A stretch of DNA of 64,000 nucleotides from an uncultured Planococcus sp. (GCA_947502505.1 CANNAE010000002.1:496001-560000), one strand, 5' to 3'. Shown: positions 55,374-64,000, counted from the first letter of the stretch. Translations and numbers: made by a program. Notes: generated from the sequence alone by a model not told the origin.

Positions 55374-55964
55374 TTAATAAAACTCGATAGAAACCTCAGT
55401 ATAGCCCTGCGTATTCAGGAACGCCGTCAGCAATTCTTCTGTTCTCTTATCCGCTTCTTCCAAAAATCCTTGCTCAATTTTTTCTTCCTCAAGCTGTTTT
55501 TTGTTTTCATTTACTTCGTCGATCACTTTTTGAGTTGGATAGTCTGAGAAAATATTGCCTTTGACATCTTCGACAGTTGTTTTTTCCGTTTCAACAACGT
55601 TGTCGAGAATCTGCGCTTTCGGAATCTTCACGGACATTTTTTCGGACTCGTCGTCATAATCCATTTCCATTTGCGAAAGATCAGAACCTGCCTTCAGATA
55701 CCCTGAGTATTCGATGAGCTTGATGGCTTCTGCAAAATTAATATCTGTAAAAGGGATACTCTTATCGGTCCGGCTGACGATTGCGTGGCTGTACTCATAC
55801 TTCAACGTCGTCCATTCCGATAGCTCTACAATTCGGTCCTGGACGAGAGCTGTTTCTGAGCTACTGTTGGTAGTAATCTTGAAGAGGTTCGTTTGAGCAA
55901 ATACAAACAGAGCTCCCGCTATTAAAATCAATGCCACTAATACGACCGCTGCAAATTTTTTCAT
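55374..55964 (-). CDS. DUF4230 family membrane-anchored protein
   Basis: A 196-residue protein with an N-terminal TM helix or signal (KKFAAVVLVALILIAGALFVFA) and an extracytoplasmic domain: ELSEWTTLKYEYSHAIV, DINFAEAIKLIEYSGYLKAGSDLSQMEM and VKIPKAQILDNVVE are DUF4230 blocks. The end forms a helix (VNENKKQLEEEKIEQG). Function unknown. RBS GGGGGAATG. Confidence 0.85.
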   Translation of the reverse strand: MKKFAAVVLVALILIAGALFVFAQTNLFKITTNSSSETALVQDRIVELSEWTTLKYEYSHAIVSRTDKSIPFTDINFAEAIKLIEYSGYLKAGSDLSQMEMDYDDESEKMSVKIPKAQILDNVVETEKTTVEDVKGNIFSDYPTQKVIDEVNENKKQLEEEKIEQGFLEEADKRTEELLTAFLNTQGYTEVSIEFY

Positions 55965-56031
55965 CGTTTCATTCCCCCGTTATATCTCTACTTAACTGCT
56001 TTCATGTTGATAACCCGTTGCAAAAAATTAT

Positions 56032-56520
56032 TTACACGTATTGAAAAATTAGTTCGCCTTCTTCCGTTCCCGCCGGCGTAAACTCCAATTTTTTAAGCAA
56101 CTGGATGGAAGCCATATTTTGTGGAGAAGTTCCGGCTAGAATTTCGAGGCCTGGATACGACTGCTGGATCCACTGAATCATTGCTTGGACCGTTTCAAAC
56201 GCATAGCCCCGTCGTTTAACAGCCGGATTGATGGTATAGCCGATCCAACAGGCATCAGCTTCCTTTTTAATAAACACATCCCCTAGTAAGGACTTGTCGG
56301 CTTTATGGATAATGGCTAATTGGGCACCCTTTTCCACCGAGGGTTCTCTCACTAAAATTTCTTTATATTCCTCTCGGGTAAAGCCCTTGAAATATTGAAA
56401 TTCCATCCACTCAGTGTTATTGCGATAGACAATAAAAGCATCCAAATCGCTTTCAACAAAAGGCCTGATGTAACACCTGTCCGACTCAAATACAGCTTGC
56501 CTTTGATTGTCTTTCTCCAT
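56032..56520 (-). CDS. GNAT acetyltransferase, RimJ/RimL type
   Basis: A 162-residue GNAT protein: SDRCYIRPFVESDLDAFIVYRNN at the start, IGYTINPAVKRRGYAFETVQAMIQW with the acetyl-CoA loop (R-R-G-Y-A), and PQNMASIQLLKKLEF as motif B. RimJ/RimL relatives modify ribosomal proteins or antibiotics; target unknown. RBS GAGGAACG. Confidence 0.88.
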   Translation of the reverse strand: MEKDNQRQAVFESDRCYIRPFVESDLDAFIVYRNNTEWMEFQYFKGFTREEYKEILVREPSVEKGAQLAIIHKADKSLLGDVFIKKEADACWIGYTINPAVKRRGYAFETVQAMIQWIQQSYPGLEILAGTSPQNMASIQLLKKLEFTPAGTEEGELIFQYV

Positions 56521-56574
56521 CTTTTGCGTTCCTCCTCAGGGGTATATAGACATTCAGACCCGCATCAGTACTGC

Positions 56575-57366
56575 TTATGAGCGAGCTTGTATCTCTTTGA
56601 TGCTCTTGCCGTCCATGAACGCATGGCCCGTCTGCAAGCTCAAGACGGTCTCGAATCCAGAACGGGCATAGACTTTTTCGACCCGTTCATTGATCGGATG
56701 CACCCACAGTTTTTCGAGTTGCCTCACTTGCGCTTCCTTCTGTATGTATTCGAGCAACGCGCCGATTAGACCTTTTCCTCTATAGGCCTCGATGGTCGCG
56801 ACACTTTCAATTCTTCCCTGGCGTCCATGAACGAACAAGCAAGCGGAAGAGCACGGAATGCCGTCGTATTTCAAGACATAATGGCAATAGCGCGGGTCGT
56901 TGAATTCCGTCTCAAACGCTTTTTCGCGCACCGCTTTCCCGCCGAACTCTTCAATTTGGCATTCCACAGCCAGAGCCTCTTCGTAATTCCGTTCTGTCAC
57001 TTTCTCGATGGCAATCCGTTCATTAAATGGGACCGGCGTAAGTTGCTGGTTCCACAACTGGATCGGCTGTGAAAACTGTTCGATCTGAAACCCGCTTTCT
57101 TTCAATGTCTCCATAAAGGAGGTCAAAGACTCGATATTTCCTAAATAAAACCTGGGCGTAATCCCTGAAGCCCGGTAAAACTTAATAACTTCGCTAATGA
57201 TCTGCCCAGGCTCATCTGGCTGCCTGTTCACATAAGCGTGATTGGCATCGTAATAATCCGGCTGCTCGGGATTGCTGAATAACGCGCCCCAAGGCCGGTC
57301 GTGCTTGGTGGAAAAAGACTGCAATAACGCAAAGTCCAGCTCCTCTATCTGCTTTTCTAACTCCAT
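56575..57366 (-). CDS. GNAT-family acetyltransferase, two-domain form
   Basis: A 263-residue protein. The C-terminal GNAT domain (about 125-263) shows CSSACLFVHGRQGRIESVATIEAYRGKGLIGALLEYIQ (acetyl-CoA loop RGKGLIG) and ERVEKVYARSGFE. The N-terminal half (about 1-120) is another GNAT-like fold without the loop. ATG 57366 follows AGGGGGAGAAGG. Substrate unknown. Confidence 0.87.
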   Translation of the reverse strand: MELEKQIEELDFALLQSFSTKHDRPWGALFSNPEQPDYYDANHAYVNRQPDEPGQIISEVIKFYRASGITPRFYLGNIESLTSFMETLKESGFQIEQFSQPIQLWNQQLTPVPFNERIAIEKVTERNYEEALAVECQIEEFGGKAVREKAFETEFNDPRYCHYVLKYDGIPCSSACLFVHGRQGRIESVATIEAYRGKGLIGALLEYIQKEAQVRQLEKLWVHPINERVEKVYARSGFETVLSLQTGHAFMDGKSIKEIQARS

Positions 57367-57488
57367 GCCTTCTCCCCCTTTTTTAGTTTTCATTAGCATC
57401 TACGTGACGGGTACCCGGATTTCCTCTGCTGAGGTGATTGCTATATACTGATTATACAGAATTTACTATGATGTTTGGAGGAGATCAG

Positions 57489-58238
57489 ATGATGTTCGAA
57501 GACAAAGTGGTCATTGTAAATGGTGGAACGGATGGAATTGGCAAGGAAGTGGTTCGTTTCTTTTGCAAAGAAGGAGCTAGCGTTCATTTTACGGGAAGAG
57601 ACAGTGACAAAGGCGCTCAAGTCGAGAGTGACTGCGACGGGAACGCCCATTTTCACCAAGTCCATAACGAAAACCCGGAAGAAATCGAAGGCTTTTTTAA
57701 CACACTTGAAACTGATGGGCAGACGATCGACATTCTCTTCAACAATGCCGGCGTTCTGTCTGTAGGAATGGGACCCTTGTCTCGCGTAAAACTGGATGAC
57801 TGGAATCAGTTGATTGCCGTCAATCAAACGGCGATCTTTCTCTACATGAAATATGCGTTGGCCGTGATGGGCAAGCAAAAGCGTGGCGTCGTGATCAATA
57901 ATGCAGCGATCCTCGGAAACGATAAAGTCAATCCGATGCTGCCAGCTTATAGCGGCACCAAAGCAGCCGTTGTCGCGATGACCCAAAGCACCGCACTTCG
58001 CTTTGCGAACCAAGGAATCCGGGTCAATTGCATCTCTCCTGGCCCAACAGAAACCGATCTGGCCATTAAGGCATACGGCGGAAAAGAAAATTACGACAAG
58101 CAATCTCAAGGACATCCTAGAGGAAATTACGGTAAACCAAGTGAGATCGCAGAAGTCGTGCTGTTCTTGGCATCAGACAAAGCGTCCTATATAAACGGTG
58201 CAGAAATCGTCGTCGATGGCGGGTATTCGTTAAAATAA
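57489..58238 (+). CDS. short-chain dehydrogenase/reductase
   Basis: A 249-residue classical SDR: NGGTDGIGKEVVRFF as cofactor motif (about residue 11-25), NNAGVLSVG near 85, NNAAILGN with active-site substitution (Ala where Ser is usual) and the YSGTK tetrad element near 155, and YINGAEIVVDGGYSLK at the end. The usual catalytic Ser is not obvious in VVINNAAILGNDKVNP, so activity on the common keto/hydroxy chemistry is uncertain. Start set by GGAGGAG; an upstream ATG at 57438 is less likely. Monocistronic. Confidence 0.85.
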   Translation: MMFEDKVVIVNGGTDGIGKEVVRFFCKEGASVHFTGRDSDKGAQVESDCDGNAHFHQVHNENPEEIEGFFNTLETDGQTIDILFNNAGVLSVGMGPLSRVKLDDWNQLIAVNQTAIFLYMKYALAVMGKQKRGVVINNAAILGNDKVNPMLPAYSGTKAAVVAMTQSTALRFANQGIRVNCISPGPTETDLAIKAYGGKENYDKQSQGHPRGNYGKPSEIAEVVLFLASDKASYINGAEIVVDGGYSLK

Positions 58239-58370
58239 ATAGATTTAGGAAACAAGATAGGATTAGTTTAATCATTTACTGTAAAGAGCTTTATTTTCCT
58301 GTCGGGTGAAGTAAAGTTATTTTTTTTACAGGCTTTCACAAGTAGCGCTTGATTGATTCAATAAAGTAAA

Positions 58371-58408
58371 AAGGTTCATTCTTCTCATTAAAAGAAGAAT
58401 GAACCTTC
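58371..58408 (-). terminator. stem-loop terminator beside repeat copy 2
   Basis: AAGGTTCATTCTTCT and AGAAGAATGAACCTT pair around CATTAAA, with a T tract (TTTTTA) only on the minus strand. In sequence order it precedes the interspersed repeat at 58410. Confidence 0.75.
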
Positions 58409-58409
58409 A

Positions 58410-58639
58410 AAGTGTTGAAGAACTCTGATAGACAGATATTAAATTGAAAGCTAACGATCTTTTCGACATTCAAAAATCAATGACCTATTTAAGTATTTGG
58501 AGAAGCGTTTGCTCGACTCCTGTGGGACTAGCGGGTTTGAGAGACCCCGCAGGAACGCAGTGACGAGGAGGCTCGATTCCCGCCCCACGGAAAGCGAGCA
58601 ATAAGCTTCGGAAAATACAACTACTTTACTTTCTCGACA
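58410..58639. repeat. structured interspersed repeat, copy 2
   Basis: It shares with copy 1 the ends AGTGTTGAAGAA and ACTTTCTC(C/G)ACA, plus AAGTATTTGGAGAAGCG and GCTTCGGAAAATAC. The core folds: GAAGCGTTTGCTCG against CGAGCAATAAGCTTC, CCTGTGGG against CCCCACGG and GCGGG against CCCGC. It lacks the nested 65-bp insert of copy 1. No ORF or mobility gene; function unknown. Confidence 0.75.
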
Positions 58640-58707
58640 AGCTAAAGGAAAATACATCCGCCTCAGGATTCTATTATAAGAAGGAAAAGGCAGGTGTTTT
58701 CTAAAAT

Positions 58708-60216
58708 TTAATTGTAATACAGGTTCTCAGTTGGATAGACCGGATCATTGGTGATGTCAATTCCAAGCTTCTTAAAGGTCTGTTCGTTTTCTCTATTCAA
58801 TATAACGGTAGAATGAGCTTGGGTGTCTTTTAAATGTGGCAATTGCTTATAAGCCAGCTCTGAAGTAGGGTTGGTGACCGCACTGATTGCCAGTGCAATG
58901 AGCACTTCATTGGCGCTCAATGTCGGAACGCGGCTATTCAAGTCATCGGTTTTCAACCGCTGAATCGTTTGTAAAATCACCGGCGACAGCAAATCAATTT
59001 CATCGGAAATATTGGTCAATTTCTTCAACCCATTCAGAATCGCGGCTGCCGAAGCATCCATCAAAGTGGTCGTTCGACCGGTGATCATCTCGCCATTCGG
59101 CAGTTCTACCGCAATTACGGCTTGTAAATTCGTGCTGTCAATTTGCGCTTGGACTTCTTTCGCATAATTACGCGCCGGCAATACAGGTGCCCGGTCCTCT
59201 TTCTTCAAACCTGTCTCTTCTAAAATCACTTGCATGTGGCGTACACTGTCTTCATCGGCAAGCCCTTTTTTATAATCGTTCTCTACGACGAAACTGCGCC
59301 GAATGATTTCCTGCTTGGCAGCTTCCTGGACCACGCTATCATCCGTGATGCCCGATTTCAGGCGATTGACCCCCATATCAGTCGGTGAGCTGTAAACAGA
59401 CGCTTTGCCGGTGATCCTTTCAATAATCCGTTTGATGACAGGGAATGTCTCAATATCACGATTGTAATTGACCGCTACTTTCTCATACGCTTCATAATGA
59501 TAATTATCAATCATATTTACATCTTTCAAATCGACGGTAGCCGCTTCATAAGCGATGTTTACTGGGTGCTTTAACGGCAAGTTCCAAACTGGAAAAGTCT
59601 CAAACTTGGCATAGCCAACTTCATTTCCAAGTCTATTCTCGTGGTACATTTGGTTAAGGCAGGTGGCAAGCTTTCCGCTTCCTGGGCCTGGGCCCGTTAC
59701 TACCACGATTGGTTTTGTCGTTTTAATATAAGGATTCGTCGCAAATCCTTCTTCCCCAAGAACTGCCTCCACGTTTGCCGGATAACCTTCGATTTCGCGG
59801 TGAATACTGACGTTAATTCCACTTCTCTCAAGCTTTGTCATAAATACTTTGACTGTTGGCTGCCCCTGGTAACGGGTGATCAAGACACTGTTGACAGAAA
59901 TGCCGTATGCCCGGTACTCATCAATTAAGCGCAAGACATCTTGGTCATAAGTGATGCCATAATCTTCACGGACTTTGTTTCGTTCGATGTCTCCAGCGTA
60001 CACACAAATGATGATTTCCGCCTTTTCTTTCAGTGTATGCAATAGTTTGATTTTGGCATCTTCATCAAATCCAGGCAACACACGCTTGGCATGTTTGTCG
60101 CCTATCAATTTTCCGCCAAATTCCAAGTAAAGTTTATCATACTGCTGCACCCGCTCTAGGATGTAGGCTGATTGTTCCTGCAAATATTTCTCCGAGTCAA
60201 ACCCAATTTTTTTCAT
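58708..60216 (-). CDS. DUF1846 family protein
   Basis: A 502-residue cytosolic protein. It begins [50 protein letters not shown], the DUF1846 start. At residues 175-183, [16 protein letters not shown] resembles a Walker A loop but has Leu where Ser/Thr is expected. The C-terminal half (about 330-500) has [16 protein letters not shown] and [17 protein letters not shown] blocks. DUF1846 structures exist without an assigned activity. Start 60216 follows GTGGGACC; monocistronic. Confidence 0.88.
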   Translation of the reverse strand: MKKIGFDSEKYLQEQSAYILERVQQYDKLYLEFGGKLIGDKHAKRVLPGFDEDAKIKLLHTLKEKAEIIICVYAGDIERNKVREDYGITYDQDVLRLIDEYRAYGISVNSVLITRYQGQPTVKVFMTKLERSGINVSIHREIEGYPANVEAVLGEEGFATNPYIKTTKPIVVVTGPGPGSGKLATCLNQMYHENRLGNEVGYAKFETFPVWNLPLKHPVNIAYEAATVDLKDVNMIDNYHYEAYEKVAVNYNRDIETFPVIKRIIERITGKASVYSSPTDMGVNRLKSGITDDSVVQEAAKQEIIRRSFVVENDYKKGLADEDSVRHMQVILEETGLKKEDRAPVLPARNYAKEVQAQIDSTNLQAVIAVELPNGEMITGRTTTLMDASAAAILNGLKKLTNISDEIDLLSPVILQTIQRLKTDDLNSRVPTLSANEVLIALAISAVTNPTSELAYKQLPHLKDTQAHSTVILNRENEQTFKKLGIDITNDPVYPTENLYYN

Positions 60217-60231
60217 TAATTTTGGTCCCAC

Positions 60232-60525
60232 TTTCTATGCTTAAAGCTTTCTCTTAATTCAATAGATAAAAACTTCTTAAGAGAAAATTCAAGCTAAAAT
60301 TCATCCCTTTATCATTACATAGCTTTTTTAGAAAGTCGACCCAGCCAATTCAATTATTGAGTGGTTCTAATAAGCTTAATATTAATCTTATCATCAATGC
60401 ATTCAAACAAAACAACGAAATTTAGACCCTTGTTCAGCAAATACCAAGGGCCAAAACTTTATTTACTTTTGATAGTTTTCATTTATTGAATCGTTTATGA
60501 CGTTTATTTAATGATATAACCTCAT
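60232..60525. other. AT-rich intergenic region
   Basis: About 295 bp, AT-rich. CTTTCTCTTAA and TTAAGAGAAA near 60246-60286 can pair. No ORF, recognised RNA or repeat was seen. Confidence 0.5.
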
Positions 60526-61005
60526 TTACTTGTGGTACGGTTCACCCTTCATAATCCGGAACCCACGATAAATCTGCTCCAACAAGATCAACTTCATCAA
60601 TTGATGCGGAAACGTCATCTTCGAAAACGACAATTTCTCATCCGCGCGCTTCAAGACTTCATCGTGCAGACCAAGAGAGCCCCCGATGACGAAGACGACT
60701 TTGCTGCGGCCATAGGTCATGAGCGATTCCATATCTTTGGCGAGCTGCTCGGACGTCTTCATCTTGCCGTCGATAGCGAGGGCGATGACGTAGGCGTCTT
60801 GCGGGATTTTGGCGAGTATGCGCTCGCCTTCTTTCTTTTTGACGATTTCCATATCCGCTTCGCTTAATTGCTCCGGCGCTTTTTCGTCCGCGACTTCTAC
60901 CTCCGCGATTTTTGCATAAGCCCCTAAACGTTTTGCATATTCTGCAATGCCCGCTTTCAAGTATTTCTCTTTCAGTTTTCCGACAGTCACAATGGAAATG
61001 TTCAC
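60526..61005 (-). CDS. rlmH: 23S rRNA (pseudouridine1915-N3)-methyltransferase
   Basis: A 159-residue SPOUT methyltransferase that methylates pseudouridine 1915 in 23S rRNA helix 69. It begins [27 protein letters not shown], contains [19 protein letters not shown] (the knotted SAM-binding loop) and ends [11 protein letters not shown], the family's invariant C-terminus. GTG start (61005) after AAGGGGG. In Bacillus (ydyA/yydA region) it follows htrC, as here, near oriC. Confidence 0.95.
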   Translation of the reverse strand: MNISIVTVGKLKEKYLKAGIAEYAKRLGAYAKIAEVEVADEKAPEQLSEADMEIVKKKEGERILAKIPQDAYVIALAIDGKMKTSEQLAKDMESLMTYGRSKVVFVIGGSLGLHDEVLKRADEKLSFSKMTFPHQLMKLILLEQIYRGFRIMKGEPYHK

Positions 61006-61061
61006 AACTTATCCCCCTTTACATGAAATTTACAAACAAGTTGCCCACAGACTTTATGCAC

Positions 61062-61421
61062 ATATCCACAGGCAATTCTACATCTTGTAGAATTTTATTT
61101 ACTCGCCACAAGATACAATGCCTGCTCTTCGCAGTAATTGCACTTTGTGGATAACTTTTCGCTATCTGATAATTCAGTCAGTATAGGATAGCTTTCTGTT
61201 TTGGCGACAAATTCGTCTAGCCCTTGTCCCACATGCGTTTGGCAGCAAAATAGCTCCATTTTTACGCCTCCTTTCGATTTCCGAATATTCCACATAGTTA
61301 TACACATTTCGTTCCCTTTTATCCACAATCCATTTTAACAGATATAAAACACTACGGATAGCGAAGCTTTTGCTTCCTGTGGATTGTTGATAATCAAAAT
61401 TTAACAAAAAAGTTATCCACA
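61062..61421. promoter_or_regulatory. DnaA-box cluster between htrC and rlmH
   Basis: Perfect DnaA boxes TTATCCACA at 61319-61327 and 61413-61421, and TGTGGATAA at 61146-61154; near matches ATATCCACA (61062-61070), TTATACACA (61298-61306) and TGTGGATTG (61378-61386). Six in about 360 bp is far above expectation. The stretch also covers the yyzF gene. A similar DnaA cluster beside yydA (rlmH) is reported in B. subtilis, to my recollection. Confidence 0.7.
61095..61259 (-). CDS. yyzF: CxxH/CxxC small zinc protein
   Basis: A 54-residue protein: MELFCCQTHVGQGLDEFVAKTESYPILTEL and a C-terminal CNYCEEQALYLV. The CxxH (C-C-Q-T-H) and CxxC pairs are the feature for which YyzF is named. GAAAGGAGG before the ATG at 61259 is strong. 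It sits between htrC and rlmH as in Bacillus. Function unknown; likely zinc binding. Confidence 0.88.
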   Translation of the reverse strand: MELFCCQTHVGQGLDEFVAKTESYPILTELSDSEKLSTKCNYCEEQALYLVASK

Positions 61422-61522
61422 CGCCGTTTTTCCGAACAATAGGCTCTTTTTAGCTAAAAGCCCGAGCTGCAAAGTGCATAATATTCAGCGGATATTTGTT
61501 TATTGATTTCATTTTTAAAAAA

Positions 61523-61569
61523 TGAAAAAAGCAGTTCCAATCGGTGCATAAACACCTCTTGAAACTGCT
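61523..61569 (-). terminator. intrinsic terminator after htrC
   Basis: On the minus strand AGCAGTTTC and an AACTGCT arm pair around a longer partly paired loop (AAGAGGTGTTTATGCACCGATTGG), followed by six Ts; just past the protease stop. Confidence 0.8.
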
Positions 61570-61574
61570 GGATT

Positions 61575-62777
61575 CTATAACGTCGAATTATCGGTGAGTT
61601 CAAGCTCGAATTCGAGCAATTCGCCGTTTCGATATGCTTTTACTTGCAGGATATCCCCGATTTGCTTTTCGTTATAGAGATGCTTGCGCAATTCGATAAT
61701 GTCCCCAATCTCCTCACCGTCCATCTCGACGATGACATCGTATTGGCGCATGCCCGCTTCATCCGCTGCAGAAGACGGAACGACCGAGCTGACGACGACT
61801 CCGGACGTAACGTCTTCCGGCAAATTCAATGTATCCTCACGATAGGCGCTTGGCACTTGCGCCAAATCGATCAGCGTGATGCCCATTGCCGGGCGTACCA
61901 TTTCACCCGTTGCTTCGAGTTGATTGATGACCGGAAGCGCTGAGTTGATCGGAATCGAAAAGCCGATGCCTTCAACTTGCGATGTGGCGATTTTCATCGA
62001 ATTGATGCCGATCAATTGCCCCGCCAAATTGACAAGTGCACCGCCGCTATTGCCGGGGTTAATCGCCGCATCTGTCTGCAAGACTTCCGCCTGCCAGTCT
62101 TCTGTGCCGTCACCGTCTAAATCGACTGGAACTGCCCGGTCCGTGCCCGAAACAACGCCGCTCGTCACAGAACCCGAAAATTCAAGGCCGAGCGGGTTGC
62201 CGATCGCGATGACCGCTTCCCCGCGCTTTAAGGCATCCGAATCGCCAAGTTCCACAACGTCCTGTACTTTATCATTGCTCATTTCCAAGACAGCCAGATC
62301 CGTCCAGATATCGCTGCCGACCACTTGCGCTTCCACTTTCGTGCCATCTGCCAAGGTCACTTCGATGCCGCTCGCGCCTTCGACGACATGATGGTTCGTC
62401 ACGACATACGCCGTATCGCCTTCGCTCTTATAGATGACACCAGAACCCGTGCCGACTGCCTGTTCCTGGCTTTGCGAGAAGAAATCCCCGCCTGTCTGAA
62501 GATTCGACACGCCAACGACTGCATCCGACGCCTCGTCCACCGCTTTTGTCACATCGGTCGTAATATCAAGCGACGCGCCCTGCTGTTCGCGGCTTTGCTG
62601 CTGGATCTGAGTGCCCGTATCCGCTGAATCCGTCCCCGGCAATAAGCCCGGTGCTTGTGAAAACAGTATCCACATCAACAGCGCCCCGACCATCACGCCG
62701 AACACCCCTGCAAAGAAACTACCCGCACGGCTCGGCTTCGGCTGCCGGCCATTCGGCGTTTGATTGTAATAACCCAT
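61575..62777 (-). CDS. htrC: HtrA-like serine protease
   Basis: A 400-residue membrane-anchored S1C (DegP-like) quality-control protease. Cytosolic N-tail, TM helix (about 20-42), trypsin-like domain with His in VVTNHHVVEG (about 127-136), Asp in WTDLAVLEM (about 163) and Ser in INPGNSGGALVN (about 239-250), then one PDZ domain (about 290-400, VVSSVVPSSAADEAGMRQYDVIVEM). In Bacillus this locus follows walJ (yycJ) and belongs to the wal operon end. ATG at 62777 is preferred over 62786 by spacing from GAGAGG. Confidence 0.93.
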   Translation of the reverse strand: MGYYNQTPNGRQPKPSRAGSFFAGVFGVMVGALLMWILFSQAPGLLPGTDSADTGTQIQQQSREQQGASLDITTDVTKAVDEASDAVVGVSNLQTGGDFFSQSQEQAVGTGSGVIYKSEGDTAYVVTNHHVVEGASGIEVTLADGTKVEAQVVGSDIWTDLAVLEMSNDKVQDVVELGDSDALKRGEAVIAIGNPLGLEFSGSVTSGVVSGTDRAVPVDLDGDGTEDWQAEVLQTDAAINPGNSGGALVNLAGQLIGINSMKIATSQVEGIGFSIPINSALPVINQLEATGEMVRPAMGITLIDLAQVPSAYREDTLNLPEDVTSGVVVSSVVPSSAADEAGMRQYDVIVEMDGEEIGDIIELRKHLYNEKQIGDILQVKAYRNGELLEFELELTDNSTL

Positions 62778-62977
62778 AGCCTCCATCCTCTCTTATGTCT
62801 CTCTTTTTATCATAAGATGTACCCGCTAAAATGCAAGCAATCCTCCCTCTACAAGCCTCTCAGAAAGCTTCTATCCAACTTACTTTGTACACTTTTTGAC
62901 TGGGTGATTTGGCGCACAATACAGTTAGATGATGTACTCCACCAACTGTTGGTGCGCTCTCTTTATTTATTCCACAC

Positions 62978-63069
62978 TAGCTGATGGGAGTGAAAGTGGC
63001 GAATAAATGGGCGAAGCCACGCTAAGCCCATTTATTTGCGACGCATCTGCATCGCAGATGTGGGAGCAA
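62978..63069. repeat. short structured repeat, unit A
   Basis: A 92-bp unit starting TAGCTGATGGGA, with two stems: AATAAATGGGC/GCCCATTTATT and CATCTGC/GCAGATG, ending GTGGGAGCAA. Unit B (63222-63313) has the same length and is almost identical. Part of the same sequence is nested inside the repeat at 19049-19352. Remaining DNA of 62778-63483 shows no gene. Confidence 0.8.
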
Positions 63070-63221
63070 ATTTTTTCTGCCATACTTGAGTATCCCAAAA
63101 GTTGAGCAATGTAGTTATCCGATTCGCTCCGGTAACTTTTGCCCCAATCACTGTGCTTTTTCGGTATAGAGATCTTTTGAACAAGCTTATAGAACCAATC
63201 TATAGTATTTCTCCCTCACTC

Positions 63222-63313
63222 TAGCTGATGGGAATGGAGGCGGCGAATAAATGGGCGAAGTCACACTAAGCCCATTTATTTGCGACGCATCTGCATCGCA
63301 GATGTGGGAGCAA
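63222..63313. repeat. short structured repeat, unit B
   Basis: As unit A, 244 bp further right and in the same orientation, differing by a handful of bases (GAAGTCACACTAA against GAAGCCACGCTAA in the first loop). Both stems are unchanged. Confidence 0.8.
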
Positions 63314-63324
63314 CGTAGCCCCCG

Positions 63325-63379
63325 GCAGCTGGCACCGCGACGTCCTGTCGCGCCAGCTGCATGACCCACATCCTGTGGG
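63325..63379. repeat. additional strong hairpins next to unit B
   Basis: GCAGCTGG (63325-63332) pairs with CCAGCTGC (63353-63360), with GCGAC/GTCGC pairing within, and CCCACA/TGTGGG follows at 63365-63379. No T tract after these; they look like part of a composite repeat rather than a terminator. Confidence 0.5.
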
Positions 63380-63420
63380 CCCGAAAGCGTCTGCCGCAAT
63401 GAGCATCAGCGGCTCTAAAC

Positions 63421-63467
63421 AAAAAAGACTGCCCTACAAGCCATTTCTCAGGCTTCTAGGACAGTCT
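63421..63467 (-). terminator. intrinsic terminator after walJ
   Basis: On the minus strand AGACTGTCCTAGAAGCC and GGCTTGTAGGGCAGTCT pair with small bulges around TGAGAAAT, followed by six Ts. Confidence 0.88.
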
Positions 63468-63483
63468 CTCCTCTTACATCTAT

Positions 63484-64000
63484 TCACACCACAACCAAAG
63501 GCGTCGCTTCGGTCGGAGACGTATCAAACAAATCGACATAATCGCCGACGATGATGCCTTTTGTCTGCAATGTTTGCTCGACGCTCATGCGCGCAAGGTC
63601 TTTCATATTGTTATCTTTACTTAAATGCGACAAGTAGATGCGCGTCGGTTTCTCTGCGAGCACTTCCGACATTGCCACCGCCGCATCTTCATTCGACACG
63701 TGCCCGACATCGCTCAGGATGCGCCGTTTGACCGACCACGGATAGCGCCCCATCTGCAGCATGCCAATGTCGTGGTTGCTCTCAAACACATAGGCATCGG
63801 ACGCGCCGATGATGCCTTTCATGCGATCGCTCACATAGCCCGTATCGGTGATGAGCGCAAGCTTGCGGCCGTTCTCGTGAAACACATAGAACATCGGGTC
63901 CGCCGCATCATGCGATACGCCGAACGATTCGATGTCGAGCCCGCCGAATGATTTCGTCGTCTCCATATCGAAATGGAAACGCTGCTCGACCGGGATCGCG
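63484..64000 (-). CDS. walJ: MBL-fold metallohydrolase WalJ/YycJ, 3' part
   Basis: The C-terminal about 172 residues of a metallo-beta-lactamase-fold protein; the frame runs open through the window edge, so the start is missing. [36 protein letters not shown] (His/Asp ligands) and [36 protein letters not shown] (ESNHD motif) are typical WalJ/YycJ blocks; the tail is [16 protein letters not shown]. It is the last wal operon gene, upstream of htrC, and affects cell-wall/replication coordination in relatives. Terminator follows. Confidence 0.93.
   Translation of the reverse strand, partial: AIPVEQRFHFDMETTKSFGGLDIESFGVSHDAADPMFYVFHENGRKLALITDTGYVSDRMKGIIGASDAYVFESNHDIGMLQMGRYPWSVKRRILSDVGHVSNEDAAVAMSEVLAEKPTRIYLSHLSKDNNMKDLARMSVEQTLQTKGIIVGDYVDLFDTSPTEATPLVVV

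Noticed and set aside
62978..63313. Tandem 92-bp units as a CRISPR array
   Set aside because: Only two units 244 bp apart, each with internal stems; spacer lengths and absence of cas genes exclude CRISPR.

Overview
The window looks like chromosomal DNA of a Gram-positive, low-to-moderate-GC Firmicute, most likely Planococcaceae (Planococcus or Planomicrobium-like). Reasons: AAGGAGG-type ribosome binding sites, frequent TTG/GTG starts, Fur, PerR, Pho and cre sites of Bacillus type, many Bacillales-restricted DUF families, and the walJ-htrC-rlmH order at the right end, which in Bacillus lies near oriC. A near-perfect parS site (about 38.37 kb), a second parS-like site (about 54.05 kb) and a DnaA-box cluster (about 61.06-61.42 kb) fit an origin-proximal position. 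The genus is an inference. I see no phage, CRISPR array, rRNA, tRNA or complete insertion sequence.

Layout. 0-5.5 kb: a cupin, a ferredoxin-NADP reductase and, divergent from it across a double Fur-box promoter, a siderophore ABC operon (ATPase, lipoprotein, two permeases). 5.5-12 kb: NhaC antiporter, MgtE, a DHFR-like protein, a DUF4395 protein, proBA. 12-12.7 kb: a gene-free leader with a damaged T-box-like element. 12.7-19 kb: secreted alkaline phosphatase plus a lipoprotein behind a Pho box, then an RND efflux pump divergent from its TetR regulator. 19-31 kb: ilvE, a Nudix hydrolase, a YlmD-type laccase, a SWIM/SNF2 helicase, an SDR, a candidate small RNA, a K+ channel, an ECF S component, malate:quinone oxidoreductase. 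31-40 kb: small membrane proteins, tag, an orphan Fur-controlled siderophore-binding lipoprotein, a zinc-ribbon microprotein, an M42 peptidase, an oligopeptide-binding lipoprotein, the parS site. 40-49 kb: KatG with a PerR-like box, a frameshifted YdeI-family gene, an esterase, an oxidoreductase, a deaminase, a VOC protein, DUF4317. 49-53.5 kb: a 2-hydroxycarboxylate transporter with its CitA/CitB-type two-component system. 53.5-64 kb: an NmrA-like protein, a nucleoside hydrolase, two acetyltransferases, an SDR, DUF1846, rlmH, yyzF, htrC and the 3' part of walJ.

Functional links visible in the DNA: iron uptake and a flavin reductase share Fur control; a second, permease-less binding protein has its own Fur box and probably feeds the same permease; the carboxylate transporter carries tandem repeats suitable for its response regulator and a cre site. 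Two families of structured interspersed repeats occur, one nested in the other, and both show compensatory base changes in their stems. They are the least explained sequences here, together with a free-standing small-RNA candidate at 27.05-27.20 kb.
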